A stretch of 34,939 nt of DNA. Origin: Candidatus Woesearchaeota archaeon (lineage in GTDB: Archaea; Nanobdellota; Nanobdellia; Woesearchaeales; GW2011-AR4). The stretch covers positions 1 through 34,939 of the forward strand of contig JACPBQ010000004.1 in assembly GCA_016180235.1 (NCBI GenBank), in the 5' to 3' direction. The position numbers and the translations under genes are program-made. Of the stretch, positions 14,939 through 23,888 are shown piece by piece; the stretch's first letter is position 1; the number at the start of each line of letters is the position of its first letter. Under the pieces are notes generated by a model that did not search any database, had not been told where the DNA came from, and worked only from the letters and a program-made list of their open reading frames with translations.

Positions 14939-16195
14939 ATGCTAGAGTTCATCAAAAAGCTGCTTTCCAAGGAGGAGAAAAAAGAGGAGGAGGGAGTAAG
15001 CCTGGAAGATTTAGGCAGCTGGATAGACAAAAAAACAAAGCCCATATTCGGGAATTTAAGCAGCGACATAAAAGAGGCAATTAATGCAATAAATGATAAA
15101 AGAGAAAAAGTTTTTGAAAATCTTGAAAAACTGGGGAATGCAAAATTGCAGAACCCAAACATACCAGAAAGGGCAAAGACAGTAATGCAGGGCAACAGGG
15201 AGGCATTCATAAAAAAAGTTACGGGCTTTTTCAACAGCATAGACCTGCAATACACTGATTTCTATGGTTTAATTGAAAAATGCAAGAACCTCGAGAAGGA
15301 AATGGATGAGCTTGGAAAATCAACAGCAAGAAGCTACCAGATATTAAGCCAATTCTTTGCAAGGGAAGTCTCCATAATAGCCGAAAACATAAAAAAAATA
15401 GAAAGCTATTCCAAAGAGATAAGAAAGCTCATAGAGCATGCTAAGATAGAAAATTTTGACAACATAAAGAAAGATTTGGAAGATGCCAAGGCCAAAATAA
15501 GCCTGAAGAAGAGGCTTGAGGGGGAAATCAAAGAGGAAAAGGGAAAGCTGGATGAGGAAAAAAACAGGCTTTCTGATTCTGAGAGCAAGATTGAGGACGC
15601 AAAAAATTCAAAAGAGCATAAGCAATATGAAAATCTGCTGAGGGAAAAAGAGGACAATGAAAGGAGACTAAGAGAAATTGAAAGCAAAATATTCCACGAC
15701 TTTTCTGCAATGGAAAAGGCTCTGAAAAAATATTCCAAGATTGCATTTGAGAACGGGAAATTAGTCGAGGAGTATCTCAAGGAGCCGCTGCGTGCATTAA
15801 TAAAGGACAATAATCTGGAAATAATAAAAATCCTTGAAAATTTGAGCAAGGCAGTCGAGGAAAACAAGCTGGAGCTTGACCAGAAGAAGAATGAAAGGGC
15901 ATTGGGCAAGATAAGAGAGCTTGACAGGGAATATTTTTCAGGCTTGCAGGGAAGCTACAAAAAAACAGAAGAGGCGCTGGAAAAAATAAGCCTGGATATG
16001 GAAGACAATGATGCAAAAAGGCAATTGGATAACCACAACAAAGAGGCTGACAATATTAAAAATAGGATTGAAGATATAAAAAATAATATTTTTGTCAATA
16101 ATTATGAGCTGGAAAAAATAGACATAGATAAATTAAAGAAAAACCTGCAGGAAGAGATAAGAAATGCGCTAAATGAGAAGGTTATTATTCTTTAG
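14939..16195 (+). CDS. Long coiled-coil protein, unknown
   Basis: A 418-residue, strongly charged, mostly helical protein. The centre (about residues 185-260) is a dense Glu/Lys coiled coil (KLDEEKNRLSDSESKIEDAK), and further heptad-rich stretches follow to the C-terminus. There is no Walker motif, so it is not an SMC ATPase, and no signal peptide or membrane segment. The N-terminal part (residues 20-120) looks like a separate helical domain. An AAGTTTTATAAAA box near 14911 implies a leaderless start. Its 3' end overlaps pgk by 11 bp, convergent. A structural, cell-envelope or chromosome-associated role is possible but unsupported. Confidence 0.7.
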   Translation: MLEFIKKLLSKEEKKEEEGVSLEDLGSWIDKKTKPIFGNLSSDIKEAINAINDKREKVFENLEKLGNAKLQNPNIPERAKTVMQGNREAFIKKVTGFFNSIDLQYTDFYGLIEKCKNLEKEMDELGKSTARSYQILSQFFAREVSIIAENIKKIESYSKEIRKLIEHAKIENFDNIKKDLEDAKAKISLKKRLEGEIKEEKGKLDEEKNRLSDSESKIEDAKNSKEHKQYENLLREKEDNERRLREIESKIFHDFSAMEKALKKYSKIAFENGKLVEEYLKEPLRALIKDNNLEIIKILENLSKAVEENKLELDQKKNERALGKIRELDREYFSGLQGSYKKTEEALEKISLDMEDNDAKRQLDNHNKEADNIKNRIEDIKNNIFVNNYELEKIDIDKLKKNLQEEIRNALNEKVIIL

Positions 16196-17390
16196 AACTA
16201 TTATAATGGTTTTCAAGGGCAACCAAAGCCGGGAGCTTTCCTTCTTTTTCTATGAATTCCAAAGATGCTCCTCCGCCTGTGCTTACATGAGTAATCTTGT
16301 CTGATAAATTGAAGCTCTGGACAGCAGCTGCTGAGTCCCCTCCGCCAACAATCTTTTCAGCATCCAAAGAGCCTATAAAATTCCCTATCTCTCTTGTGCC
16401 TTTGGAGAATTTCTCCATCTCAAAAACGCCCAATGGGCCAGCCCATAAAATGGTTTTTGCGTCTTTTAGCTCATTTTCATAATTTTTAATCGTCTCCGGG
16501 CCAATGTCAAGGGACATCCATTCCTTCGGCATTTTATTTGTATTAACAATCTTAATGTTTGCATTATTATCAAATTTGTCCGCTACAACCGTATCAACCG
16601 GAAGTATTAGTTTTTTCCCTGCAAGGCCGATTATTTCCTTAGCAACCGCAAAAGTCTCCTCGTCAAATTTTGAAGAGCCTATGTCATAGCCTTTTGCCTT
16701 CAGGAAAGTATTAGCTAATAAACCTCCAACCAATATTTTGTCTGCTTTTTTTGCCAGAGTTTTTAATGCGCCTATCTTGTCAGCTTTAGCTCCTGCAACT
16801 ATGGCAACGAAAGGCCTTTTGGGATTCAGCAGCTTGCTTAATTCCTTTACTTCTTTTTCCACCAAGAATCCTGCACAGCTTGGAAGCAGCTTGGTTATTG
16901 CCGAGACCGAGGCATGATCCCTATGGGAAGCGCCGAAAGCGTCGTTTACATAAATATCAGCCATGCCGGCTAATTTCCTTGCAAACTCCACGTCGTTTTT
17001 TTCCTCTTCCTTGTGCAGCCTTAAATTTTCCAGCAGTATGACCTCCTTGTCCTCTGGAATATCTATGTCTATGCAATCTTCAACAAAAGCAACTTCCATG
17101 CCAAGAAGCTCGCTTAAATCCTCCGCAACCGGCCTTAAAGTAAGCTCTTTTTTTACATCTTCAAGGCTTTTTCCTTTCTTAAATAAATCCTTGGGCCTTC
17201 CCAAATGAGACATAAGGATTATTTTGCAATGGTTTTCAAGAAGAAAATTGATTGTCGGTATAGTGGCTTTGAGCCTTGTATCATCCTCCACCATGCCGTT
17301 TTTTATCGGCACGTTATAATCAACCCTTACAAGGACTTTTTTTCCTTCTAAACTCATGTCTTTCAATGTGAGGAATTTTATGCTAACCAC
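16185..17390 (-). CDS. pgk: Phosphoglycerate kinase
   Basis: A 401-residue glycolytic/gluconeogenic enzyme that transfers phosphate between 1,3-bisphosphoglycerate and ADP. N-terminal KKVLVRVDYNVPIKNG and MSHLGRPK bind the phosphoglycerate. C-terminal ILWAGPLGVFEMEKFSKGT and VGGGDSAAAVQ form the nucleotide site with the GGG loop. The start is the GTG at 17390, giving the normal N-terminal strand FLTLKDMSLEGKKVL; an internal ATG (residue 12) would cut it short. It is a monocistronic gene between the coiled-coil gene and the AT-rich island. Confidence 0.95.
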   Translation of the reverse strand: MVSIKFLTLKDMSLEGKKVLVRVDYNVPIKNGMVEDDTRLKATIPTINFLLENHCKIILMSHLGRPKDLFKKGKSLEDVKKELTLRPVAEDLSELLGMEVAFVEDCIDIDIPEDKEVILLENLRLHKEEEKNDVEFARKLAGMADIYVNDAFGASHRDHASVSAITKLLPSCAGFLVEKEVKELSKLLNPKRPFVAIVAGAKADKIGALKTLAKKADKILVGGLLANTFLKAKGYDIGSSKFDEETFAVAKEIIGLAGKKLILPVDTVVADKFDNNANIKIVNTNKMPKEWMSLDIGPETIKNYENELKDAKTILWAGPLGVFEMEKFSKGTREIGNFIGSLDAEKIVGGGDSAAAVQSFNLSDKITHVSTGGGASLEFIEKEGKLPALVALENHYNSSKE

Positions 17391-17562
17391 CCGTAAAATA
17401 GTTTAGCTGGGTATTATTTAAAATTTATTGTTTTGGGAAATAAGAACAGAAAAGAAATACTAATTAAACTCAATAATTTTTTGGGATAAAACGAATAAGG
17501 ACGAAAAAACTTGCTACTTTAAAAACGAAAACTTTATACATTTCGATAAAAATACATTAAAA

Positions 17563-18384
17563 ATGGGGGTAGTTTTAAAATTAATTTCAATATTGTATAT
17601 TTTAGTACTTTTACCTATTGTTTATGCTGCACAAGTAACTATAACTCCACAAGTTACACCTGCTAAATCTGTAAATATTGAGTTTGACCAGACTCAACAG
17701 TTCACCGTAACATTAACACAATCAAATACTGTTTGCTCCTTAAATTGCGTATACAAAATAACGGGTGGTATTATTGGGCAAAGTAGCGGATCATTTGTAC
17801 TTAACACCGCTCCTGATAAGAAAATACTCACATTTTCCAAACAAGCCCCACATCGCGGTAAATCATCCGAACAGATTATAATTGATGTTGATTGCCAAGA
17901 GCCAGATTCTTTGATACCTTATTACTGCACTGCTTCTGATACGGGAATATATGATGAAATAATAACTCTCAATTACGATTTGCCTCTTGTAGAAAAGCAA
18001 GCTAAACAATTTCTTGACTCTAATTTAATTTCATTAAGAGAAAATGTTCAAACATTTCAGAAGGAATCCTATAATGTTGATAGCAAAGTTAGAGAGCTTG
18101 ACCCTCTTGTAATTGCCGATGATTTACGACAAATAAATAATGAAATACAAAAAAATTACAATTCTATAAATAGTGCTTTTGACAATAGTTTTAAGGAGTA
18201 TAATAATGAAGAATATGTAAAATCACAGAATTTATTTTCAAATTCTTGGAAATCATCAATTGATTCAAGTTTAACTACAATATCTCAATTAAAATCTGAT
18301 GTTGATGAAAGAATTAGGCAACATAATGAAGCAATTAAGCGCTTGCAGAATTTAATTAAAAGAATCAATGAACAGACATCTTAA
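17563..18384 (+). CDS. Secreted coiled-coil protein, likely the N-terminal part of a frameshifted lipase
   Basis: A 273-residue frame with a clear signal peptide (VLKLISILYILVLLPIVYA, cleavage near AA-Q), a beta-rich domain with four cysteines (residues 25-130), and then a long coiled coil to the C-terminus (KSDVDERIRQHNEAIKRLQN). A CTTTATAC box near 17535 suggests a leaderless start. It ends at a TAA inside a 29-bp overlap with the next frame, which continues the same coiled-coil character and carries an extracellular-looking hydrolase without a signal peptide. One base fewer in the overlap would join them into a secreted protein of about 850 residues. Codon use is AT-richer than that of neighbouring genes. 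Confidence 0.6.
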   Translation: MGVVLKLISILYILVLLPIVYAAQVTITPQVTPAKSVNIEFDQTQQFTVTLTQSNTVCSLNCVYKITGGIIGQSSGSFVLNTAPDKKILTFSKQAPHRGKSSEQIIIDVDCQEPDSLIPYYCTASDTGIYDEIITLNYDLPLVEKQAKQFLDSNLISLRENVQTFQKESYNVDSKVRELDPLVIADDLRQINNEIQKNYNSINSAFDNSFKEYNNEEYVKSQNLFSNSWKSSIDSSLTTISQLKSDVDERIRQHNEAIKRLQNLIKRINEQTS

Positions 18385-20101
18385 ATCAAAAGTATATAAA
18401 AATTATGACGAAGTTAATAATGCAGTATCACAACAGGAACAGAAAATTGAGCAACTAATACAAAAATGGAGGAGTATAGTAGAATCTCAAACTCAAGACA
18501 TCAAAAATATATTATCTCTAGAAATCGATAAAGTATGCAAACAAGCGAATATCTGCTCTTTTGTAATTCCTTCATCATTTGGCGAGACTTTTATAAAATC
18601 CACTTGTGAAGAGTTAAATAGTATCTCTCTTGAGTTTTCAAAATTCAATGGAAAAAAATTGAGTGAATATCAATCATTATTGAATGATGTAAGAAATTTC
18701 AATGATAAAGCTGAAGTAATTAATTCCAAAATAAAAGAATTAAATACATTAACGTTAAAGATTGAAGAATCTATTAATGAATACAGAATTAATATAGATA
18801 CTAGCAATTGTGATAGTGCAATCGCAAAATTAAAAGAAACGAAGAATCAAGGACTACTTGCACAAGATAATGATGTCAATTCAACAATTAGTAATTGTCA
18901 AGTAATTTATGATGAGACTGAGCAAATTAATAGCAAACAAAAAACTCAAACATTATCTGGTTTAAAGAAATTCTTCTTTAAGATTATTAATGTGTTTAGC
19001 AGTAAGAAAAAATTTGATAAACTATTATTATACGATAAAAAAACTGAGCCTGAAAAACCTATACCATTGGAATTGGGTGTAGATGCTACTAATTCATTAA
19101 ATACAGTATGTAAAAGATTTGGTTTAATAAGTAAAACATCAGTTAATATAAAAGAAGCTTTAACCCCAATCGGACAAGAACTTAAAAATGTTGATAGCAA
19201 GGAAATCAAAACAATTGAGAATGAATGTTGTATTTTTGGACAATGTAAAAAATGTTGTGTAGGGGAGCAATGTAGCTCAGATTCATCAACTTACCCTGTA
19301 ATTTTAGTTCATGGTTTTTCAGTGTGGGCAGGTAAACCTCTTCAAGAATCAATAGATGCTCTTAATGAATTTCAAGACAGACTAGTAGACGATGGTTTTG
19401 TTAAAGTTGGAATTTTATTACCTAATGCCAATGTAAATGAGGTACCAAGAGGTGAATGGGGGAAGGGAGGATTTCCGATAACTGTAAGGACAACCTATTA
19501 TATAAATGTTGTAAATCAGGATGGGAAAGTCTATGGAGTAATAGATAAAAATAGAGGAATAAAAGATTATGCTAAAACATTGAGCGAAATTGTTGATATA
19601 TTAAAATACAGGACTGGTAAAGATAAAGTGAATATAATTGCTTTTAGCATGGGTGGGCTTGTTTCTCGTTCCTACATTAAAGATTTCGGTGGAGCATCAA
19701 ATGTGCATAAGCTTATTACTATTGGAACTCCAAATAATGGCGTTTATGATATTGATGGCATTAACTTCGCTTGCGGATTACTTGGACAAAACAAGGAATG
19801 TGTGGATTTAAATGCAAATAATGATTTTATAAAAGATTTAAAGACTTTTGATATTTCAAAGTCTAATGTAAAAACCATTACTGTAGCTGGAAAATGTGGT
19901 GTAAGTTTTAAATCAGGATATGCTTACGATAATGTTGTGCGTGTAGAAAGTGTAGCTTTGCCTGGAGTTACAAATTACGTAATTGACTGTAAAGATCCTT
20001 TAAAGTATTCCTTTGCAAATAATTTCCATGGAGAATTAGTCGTTCCTGATTTGAATCCACAAGCTTATAATTATGTTGAGACATTTTTAAAAAATGGATA
20101 A
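18368..20101 (+). CDS. Alpha/beta-hydrolase (lipase/thioesterase-like), likely the C-terminal part of a frameshifted gene
   Basis: A 577-residue frame. Residues 1-180 are coiled coil, continuing the preceding gene. A cysteine-rich segment (ECCIFGQCKKCCVGEQC, near residues 287-303) precedes an alpha/beta-hydrolase domain. VILVHGFSVW (His315-Gly316) forms the oxyanion region, and AFSMGGL contains the nucleophile Ser427, with Ala replacing the first Gly of GxSxG. FHGELV offers His554 as the catalytic His. The pattern resembles triacylglycerol lipases and palmitoyl-thioesterase-like enzymes. It has no signal peptide of its own although the cysteine cluster implies secretion, which supports fusion with the upstream frame. 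AT-rich codon use suggests acquisition by transfer. Confidence 0.65.
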   Translation: MNRHLKSKVYKNYDEVNNAVSQQEQKIEQLIQKWRSIVESQTQDIKNILSLEIDKVCKQANICSFVIPSSFGETFIKSTCEELNSISLEFSKFNGKKLSEYQSLLNDVRNFNDKAEVINSKIKELNTLTLKIEESINEYRINIDTSNCDSAIAKLKETKNQGLLAQDNDVNSTISNCQVIYDETEQINSKQKTQTLSGLKKFFFKIINVFSSKKKFDKLLLYDKKTEPEKPIPLELGVDATNSLNTVCKRFGLISKTSVNIKEALTPIGQELKNVDSKEIKTIENECCIFGQCKKCCVGEQCSSDSSTYPVILVHGFSVWAGKPLQESIDALNEFQDRLVDDGFVKVGILLPNANVNEVPRGEWGKGGFPITVRTTYYINVVNQDGKVYGVIDKNRGIKDYAKTLSEIVDILKYRTGKDKVNIIAFSMGGLVSRSYIKDFGGASNVHKLITIGTPNNGVYDIDGINFACGLLGQNKECVDLNANNDFIKDLKTFDISKSNVKTITVAGKCGVSFKSGYAYDNVVRVESVALPGVTNYVIDCKDPLKYSFANNFHGELVVPDLNPQAYNYVETFLKNG

Positions 20102-20125
20102 TTCTAGGAACTAGGCACCACAACA

Positions 20126-20163
20126 TTTATATATAAGATATTCTTACTAGCAAGATATTCTTA
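20126..20163 (+). promoter_or_regulatory. Promoter with 12-bp direct repeat (probable antitoxin operator)
   Basis: The TATA box TTTATATATAAG (20126-20137) is followed by two exact copies of AAGATATTCTTA at 20135-20146 and 20152-20163, 17 bp apart, the first overlapping the TATA box. The ribosome binding site AAGGAGG is at 20166-20172. AbrB-type antitoxins commonly repress their own operon, so these copies are the natural operator candidates. Confidence 0.6.
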
Positions 20164-20180
20164 TTAAGGAGGCAAACAAA

Positions 20181-20438
20181 ATGGAAAAACTGGAAATAAC
20201 AAGCATGAGTTCAAGAGGCCAGGTAGTTATACCTTTAGATATAAGGGAGCAGCTTGGATTAAAGGAAGGGGAAAAATTTATTGTGGTAGGAGAGGATGAT
20301 ACAGTTATTCTAAAAAAAGTAACCATGCCTTCCTTCAAAAACTTCGATAAATTAATTCAAAAGACGCAGCAGTTCGCAAAAGAGAAAGGAATAACCAAAG
20401 CTGATGTTGAAAGTGCCATAAAGAGAGCCAGGAAATGA
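20181..20438 (+). CDS. AbrB/SpoVT-domain antitoxin (VapB-like)
   Basis: An 85-residue protein with an N-terminal swapped-hairpin DNA-binding domain: LEITSMSSRGQVVIPLDIRE then LGLKEGEKFIVVGEDDTVILKK (residues 3-47). The C-terminal helical tail (QKTQQFAKEKGITKADVESA) would neutralise the toxin. It is preceded by a strong AAGGAGG and a repeat-containing promoter, and its stop overlaps the toxin start (ATGA, 20435-20438), typical of toxin-antitoxin pairs. Confidence 0.88.
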   Translation: MEKLEITSMSSRGQVVIPLDIREQLGLKEGEKFIVVGEDDTVILKKVTMPSFKNFDKLIQKTQQFAKEKGITKADVESAIKRARK

Positions 20439-20836
20439 AAGTAGTCCTGGACACTAATATATTTATTTCAGGCATCTTTTGGAAAGGCAGTTCTAATAGG
20501 ATTATAACCAATTGGAAAGAAGGAAAATTTACATTGGTAACTTCATTGGAATCAGTTTCAGAAATAATAAAAGTTCTCAAGGATTTTAAAATCAAACTTT
20601 CAGAGGGCATGATAAAGGAATGGATTGATTTAATTGTAAGAAATTCCATAATTGTAGAACCAAAAGAAAAAATACCAATAGTTAAAGACGACCCAAAAGA
20701 CAATATTTTCATTGAAACTGCCGTAACTGGAAATGTTGATTATATAATTTCACAAGATAATCATTTGTTAAAGTTAAAGGAGTTTCGGGGAATTAAAATA
20801 ATCACCCCTGAAGAATTTAATAAAATACTACAGTAA
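20435..20836 (+). CDS. PIN-domain toxin ribonuclease (VapC-like, COG1569 type)
   Basis: A 133-residue PIN nuclease. Acidic residues expected to bind Mg2+ are visible: Asp6 in VVLDTNIFISG, Glu43 in SLESVSEII, Asp89 in DDPKDNIFIE and Asp108 in DYIISQDNHLL. Length and the IITPEEF ending match the 'putative toxin component, PIN family' group. Such toxins cleave RNA, often tRNA or rRNA, when freed from their antitoxin. It is translationally coupled to the antitoxin gene. The promoter of hppA overlaps or closely follows its stop codon. Confidence 0.87.
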   Translation: MKVVLDTNIFISGIFWKGSSNRIITNWKEGKFTLVTSLESVSEIIKVLKDFKIKLSEGMIKEWIDLIVRNSIIVEPKEKIPIVKDDPKDNIFIETAVTGNVDYIISQDNHLLKLKEFRGIKIITPEEFNKILQ

Positions 20837-20837
20837 A

Positions 20838-20848
20838 GTATATAAATC
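20838..20848 (+). promoter_or_regulatory. TATA box for hppA
   Basis: GTATATAAATC follows the toxin stop codon by 2 bp. The expected start near 20870 would give a leader of about 30 nt that includes the ribosome binding site GGAGGTG (20884-20890). Confidence 0.5.
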
Positions 20849-20898
20849 AACAGCTTTCCCAAACGGATAACAATTGTTGAGTTGGAGGTGTATATTCG

Positions 20899-22905
20899 AT
20901 GGTTGATACAAGCATAGTAACTTTGATTATAGGGCTAATAGCTGTAGTTTATGCAGGATACCTTTCATTCAAGATACTCAGGGTAAATCCCGGCTCTGAG
21001 AAGATGCAGCAGATTTCTGATGCGATAAAGGAAGGCGCTATGGCTTTCATGAAAAGGCAGTACAAGACAATAGCAGTCTTTACAGTCATAATCGCTGCAA
21101 TACTGTGGTTTTTGTTCGGGATGCCAGTAGCCTCGGGCTTTATTTTAGGAGCGCTTTTATCCGGATTGTCAGGATTCATAGGCATGAACATTTCTGTCAG
21201 GGCAAATGTAAGGACAGCTGAGACTGCAAAGAAAGGCCTCAAGGAAGCACTGGACCTGGCTTTCAAAGGCGGCTCTGTAACGGGACTGGCTGTTGTAGGG
21301 CTTGCGCTTTTTGCAGTCAGCCTTTTCTATTCTATCTTTAAGGATCCAGTCCTTATGGTCGGCTTGGGATTCGGAGCTTCTTTGGTATCATTATTTGCTA
21401 GAGTAGGAGGAGGCATTTACACGAAAGCTGCTGATGTTGGGGCTGATTTGGTCGGGAAAGTCGAGGCAGGGATACCGGAAGACGACCCAAGAAATCCGGC
21501 TACAATAGCGGACAATGTGGGAGATAATGTAGGAGACTGCGCGGGAATGGGAGCAGACTTGTATGAGACTTATGTTGTAACTCTGCTCGCAGCAATGCTT
21601 CTTGCGCTAATACCATCTGTTTCAGGCATATACAATATGCCGGTAGAATATCCATTGATGCTTGCGGGAATGGCAGTCATAGGATCAATCATCGGGACAT
21701 GGTTTGTAAAGCTCGGAAAATCAAAAAATATCATGGGAGCCTTGTACAAGGGGCTTTTTGTCTCGGGATTAGTTTCGGCAATAGGATTTTATTTTATTAC
21801 AGTGCTTACAAAAAATCCGCTTAATCTCTTCCTTGCAACACTTGTCGGCTTAGTCATTACAATACTGATAAATGTTATAACAGAATACTATACGGCAACA
21901 AAATTCAGCCCGGTCAGGAAGATTGCAGAAGCTTCTGTAACCGGTGCAGGAACAAACCTCATTGCGGGACTGGCTGTGGGAATGCAATCGACAATCATTC
22001 CTGTGCTTGTAATCAGCGGAGGAATTGTTGCAGCATACTGGCTGGCAGGAGTTTATGGCATTGCAATAGCCGCGGTTTCAATGCTTTCGCTGACCGGGAT
22101 AATAATTGCATTGGACAGCTACGGCCCCATTACCGATAATGCCGGAGGCATTGCGGAGATGGCAGGACTGGACAATAAAGTCAGAAAGACAACAGATGCG
22201 CTTGATGCTGTTGGAAACACAACCAAAGCTGTTACGAAAGGATATGCAATAGGCTCAGCTGCTTTAGGCGCATTGGCATTGTTTGTTGCGTTTACCGAGG
22301 AAATAGGAAATGTGATGACAACTCAGGTAAGCTTTGTGCTAACAAATCCAGCGGTAGTAGTGGGACTTTTTATAGGAGCGCTGCTGCCATTTGCTTTTTC
22401 ATCTGTCCTGATGACTGCAGTAGGAAATTCAGCGCATAAAATTGTTTTTGAGGTAAGGAGGCAGTTCAAGGAGATCAAAGGGCTTATGGAAGGCAAGGCA
22501 AAGCCGGAATACGGAAAGTGCGTTGATATTGTGACTAAAGCGGCACTGCACAACATGATCATACCGGCAGGCATTGCAATAATTGCCCCATTATCCGTAG
22601 GATTATTGCTGGGCATCAAGGCACTTGGGGGCTTATTGATTGGAGTGATACTTTCCGGATTGCTCATGGCACTTTTCATGGCAAACACCGGGGCTGCATG
22701 GGACAATGCGAAAAAATACATTGAAGACGGCAAGTATGGTGGAAAAGGCAAGGATGCGCATAAGGCAGCGGTAATAGGAGATACTGTCGGGGATCCGTTC
22801 AAGGACACTGCAGGGCCTGCATTGAACGCGCTGATTAAGGTCATCAATACTTTTGCTATTGTCTTTGCGCCTTTGTTCGTGGCGTACGGCCTAAATCTTT
22901 TTTAG
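20899..22905 (+). CDS. hppA: Membrane-bound proton-translocating pyrophosphatase (K+-independent type)
   Basis: A 668-residue integral membrane pump that hydrolyses pyrophosphate and moves ions out of the cell. Substrate and metal motifs are visible: [11 protein letters not shown] and [20 protein letters not shown] (around residues 178-210), and the C-terminal [12 protein letters not shown] and [15 protein letters not shown]. In [10 protein letters not shown] (residues 439-448) Lys443 and Thr446 occupy the positions that distinguish K+-independent enzymes (GNTTKA) from K+-dependent ones (GNTTAA). Known K+-independent members pump H+. A good GGAGGTG precedes the ATG. It neighbours the convergent ATP synthase operon, so both would share the membrane ion gradient. 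Confidence 0.95.
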   Translation: MVDTSIVTLIIGLIAVVYAGYLSFKILRVNPGSEKMQQISDAIKEGAMAFMKRQYKTIAVFTVIIAAILWFLFGMPVASGFILGALLSGLSGFIGMNISVRANVRTAETAKKGLKEALDLAFKGGSVTGLAVVGLALFAVSLFYSIFKDPVLMVGLGFGASLVSLFARVGGGIYTKAADVGADLVGKVEAGIPEDDPRNPATIADNVGDNVGDCAGMGADLYETYVVTLLAAMLLALIPSVSGIYNMPVEYPLMLAGMAVIGSIIGTWFVKLGKSKNIMGALYKGLFVSGLVSAIGFYFITVLTKNPLNLFLATLVGLVITILINVITEYYTATKFSPVRKIAEASVTGAGTNLIAGLAVGMQSTIIPVLVISGGIVAAYWLAGVYGIAIAAVSMLSLTGIIIALDSYGPITDNAGGIAEMAGLDNKVRKTTDALDAVGNTTKAVTKGYAIGSAALGALALFVAFTEEIGNVMTTQVSFVLTNPAVVVGLFIGALLPFAFSSVLMTAVGNSAHKIVFEVRRQFKEIKGLMEGKAKPEYGKCVDIVTKAALHNMIIPAGIAIIAPLSVGLLLGIKALGGLLIGVILSGLLMALFMANTGAAWDNAKKYIEDGKYGGKGKDAHKAAVIGDTVGDPFKDTAGPALNALIKVINTFAIVFAPLFVAYGLNLF

Positions 22906-22955
22906 GCAATTTTTTCTTTATTGTTTTTTATTCCCTAACTTAAGAATCCAGCTAA

Positions 22956-23075
22956 TTACAACAGCTTAATGATTATAATAATTACAACAACAATAAAAAT
23001 CAGCAAATTCAGGATTAAAAAGAATTTCCCGGAATTCTTTATTATTTTCTTTTTTGCTTCCAGGTCTAATGGCAT
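22956..23075 (-). CDS. 39-residue single-helix membrane protein at the end of the ATP synthase operon
   Basis: A short frame MPLDLEAKKKIIKNSGKFF followed by a hydrophobic helix (LILNLLIFIVVVIIIII) and KLL. The ATG is separated from the atpD stop by one base (TAAAATG), the same junction found at atpH-atpI and atpE-atpC, which is good evidence for coupled translation. It has a basic amphipathic N-terminus and one membrane span. I know of no standard A-type ATPase subunit of this form. It could be an accessory or assembly subunit, or unrelated. Confidence 0.6.
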   Translation of the reverse strand: MPLDLEAKKKIIKNSGKFFLILNLLIFIVVVIIIIIKLL

Positions 23076-23076
23076 T

Positions 23077-23700
23077 TTAAGCCCTTGCCTTTATCCTCTT
23101 CATCCTGAAGATGTTTTCCCTTTCCATCTCTTCCAACCTTAGCTGAATGAAGGCCTTTACCTTGTTTAGCCTTGGCATGACAACAAATTCAAGCGCGTTG
23201 ACCCTTCTTTTTGTCTTTTCTATCTCATTAAGCAGCTTCCTCATGGATGTCTCGACTTCAGCAGCCAATAATATTTTTTCAACAACTTTTTCATATGAGG
23301 ATGCTGTCTCGTCAATAGCTGCCGAAGTATGGGCTCCATATCCTCTTTCCATCAATGCCTTTTTTATCTCTGAATGCTCAACCCTGGGGACTTTGACGCC
23401 CATTATATTCCTTGTCTGGAGCTTTATGTCCGGTATCTCCTTCACTGCCAAGGCTGTTGACTTTATCTTTAAATCACCTTCAAGAGTCCTTGCTATGTTT
23501 ATTTTTTTAAAAGCAACTTTGTATTGCTCAACAAGCTCCTGCCTCAAGGTCTTGGCTTTCTTGAGTATTTCAAAGAATTCCAATATTAAGCCGTCCCTTT
23601 TTTTCTTTAATAGAGAATAGCCTCCCTGGGCTAATTTGATTTGCTTTTTTACCTTTAAAAGTTCTGACCTGGTTGGTTTGATGTCTTGAGCCATTTTCAA
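23077..23700 (-). CDS. atpD: A-type ATP synthase subunit D (central stalk)
   Basis: A 207-residue, mostly coiled-coil subunit forming the rotating central stalk that passes through the A3B3 head. The N-terminal signature IKPTRSELLKVKKQIKLAQ and the following GYSLLKKKRDGLILEF are diagnostic, and the C-terminal helix RVNALEFVVMPRL is conserved. Length is normal. Unlike the rest of the operon it is separated from atpB by 283 bp containing hairpins. An AT box TAATTTAAATAG (about 23711-23722) may give it its own promoter. The start could be residue 1 or 3. Confidence 0.94.
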   Translation of the reverse strand: MKMAQDIKPTRSELLKVKKQIKLAQGGYSLLKKKRDGLILEFFEILKKAKTLRQELVEQYKVAFKKINIARTLEGDLKIKSTALAVKEIPDIKLQTRNIMGVKVPRVEHSEIKKALMERGYGAHTSAAIDETASSYEKVVEKILLAAEVETSMRKLLNEIEKTKRRVNALEFVVMPRLNKVKAFIQLRLEEMERENIFRMKRIKARA

Positions 23701-23766
23701 TTAATTTCTATTTAAATTAGTTTTATCCGATATGTTCGCTTCGCTCACAAATGCCTGAAAATCAAA

Positions 23767-23888
23767 GATACTCGAAAATCCTTGGGATTTTCGGTATCTA
23801 CTGGAAATCAGAGATTTCCATTAGATTTCCCGCACCCACTGCGGTGGGTTTTACAGCTCGGTTTCGCTGCCCTAACACACGCGAAACC
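23767..23888. repeat. Hairpin cluster between atpB and atpD (double-hairpin repeat, copy 2)
   Basis: Four stems in 122 bp: GATAC plus CGAAAATCC with a TTG loop (arms 23767-23781 and 23785-23798, one bulged T); TGGAAATC/GATTTCCA with an AGA loop (23802-23820); ACCCAC/GTGGGT (23834-23849); and GGTTTCGC/GCGAAACC with a 13-nt loop (23860-23888). The second stem and its flank match copy 1 in the fold-back element. No gene is evident in 23701-23983. Confidence 0.7.

Noticed and set aside
15406-15909. Long serine/phenylalanine-rich frame opposite the coiled-coil gene
   Set aside because: It is a mirror of Glu/Lys-rich codons on the coding strand; low complexity and no start signal.
22323-22847. 174-residue open frame opposite hppA
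   Set aside because: Antisense shadow of the highly conserved pyrophosphatase; composition is not protein-like and no promoter is present.
23767-23888. Possible CRISPR array
   Set aside because: The stems differ from one another in sequence and there are no equal-length direct repeats with unique spacers.
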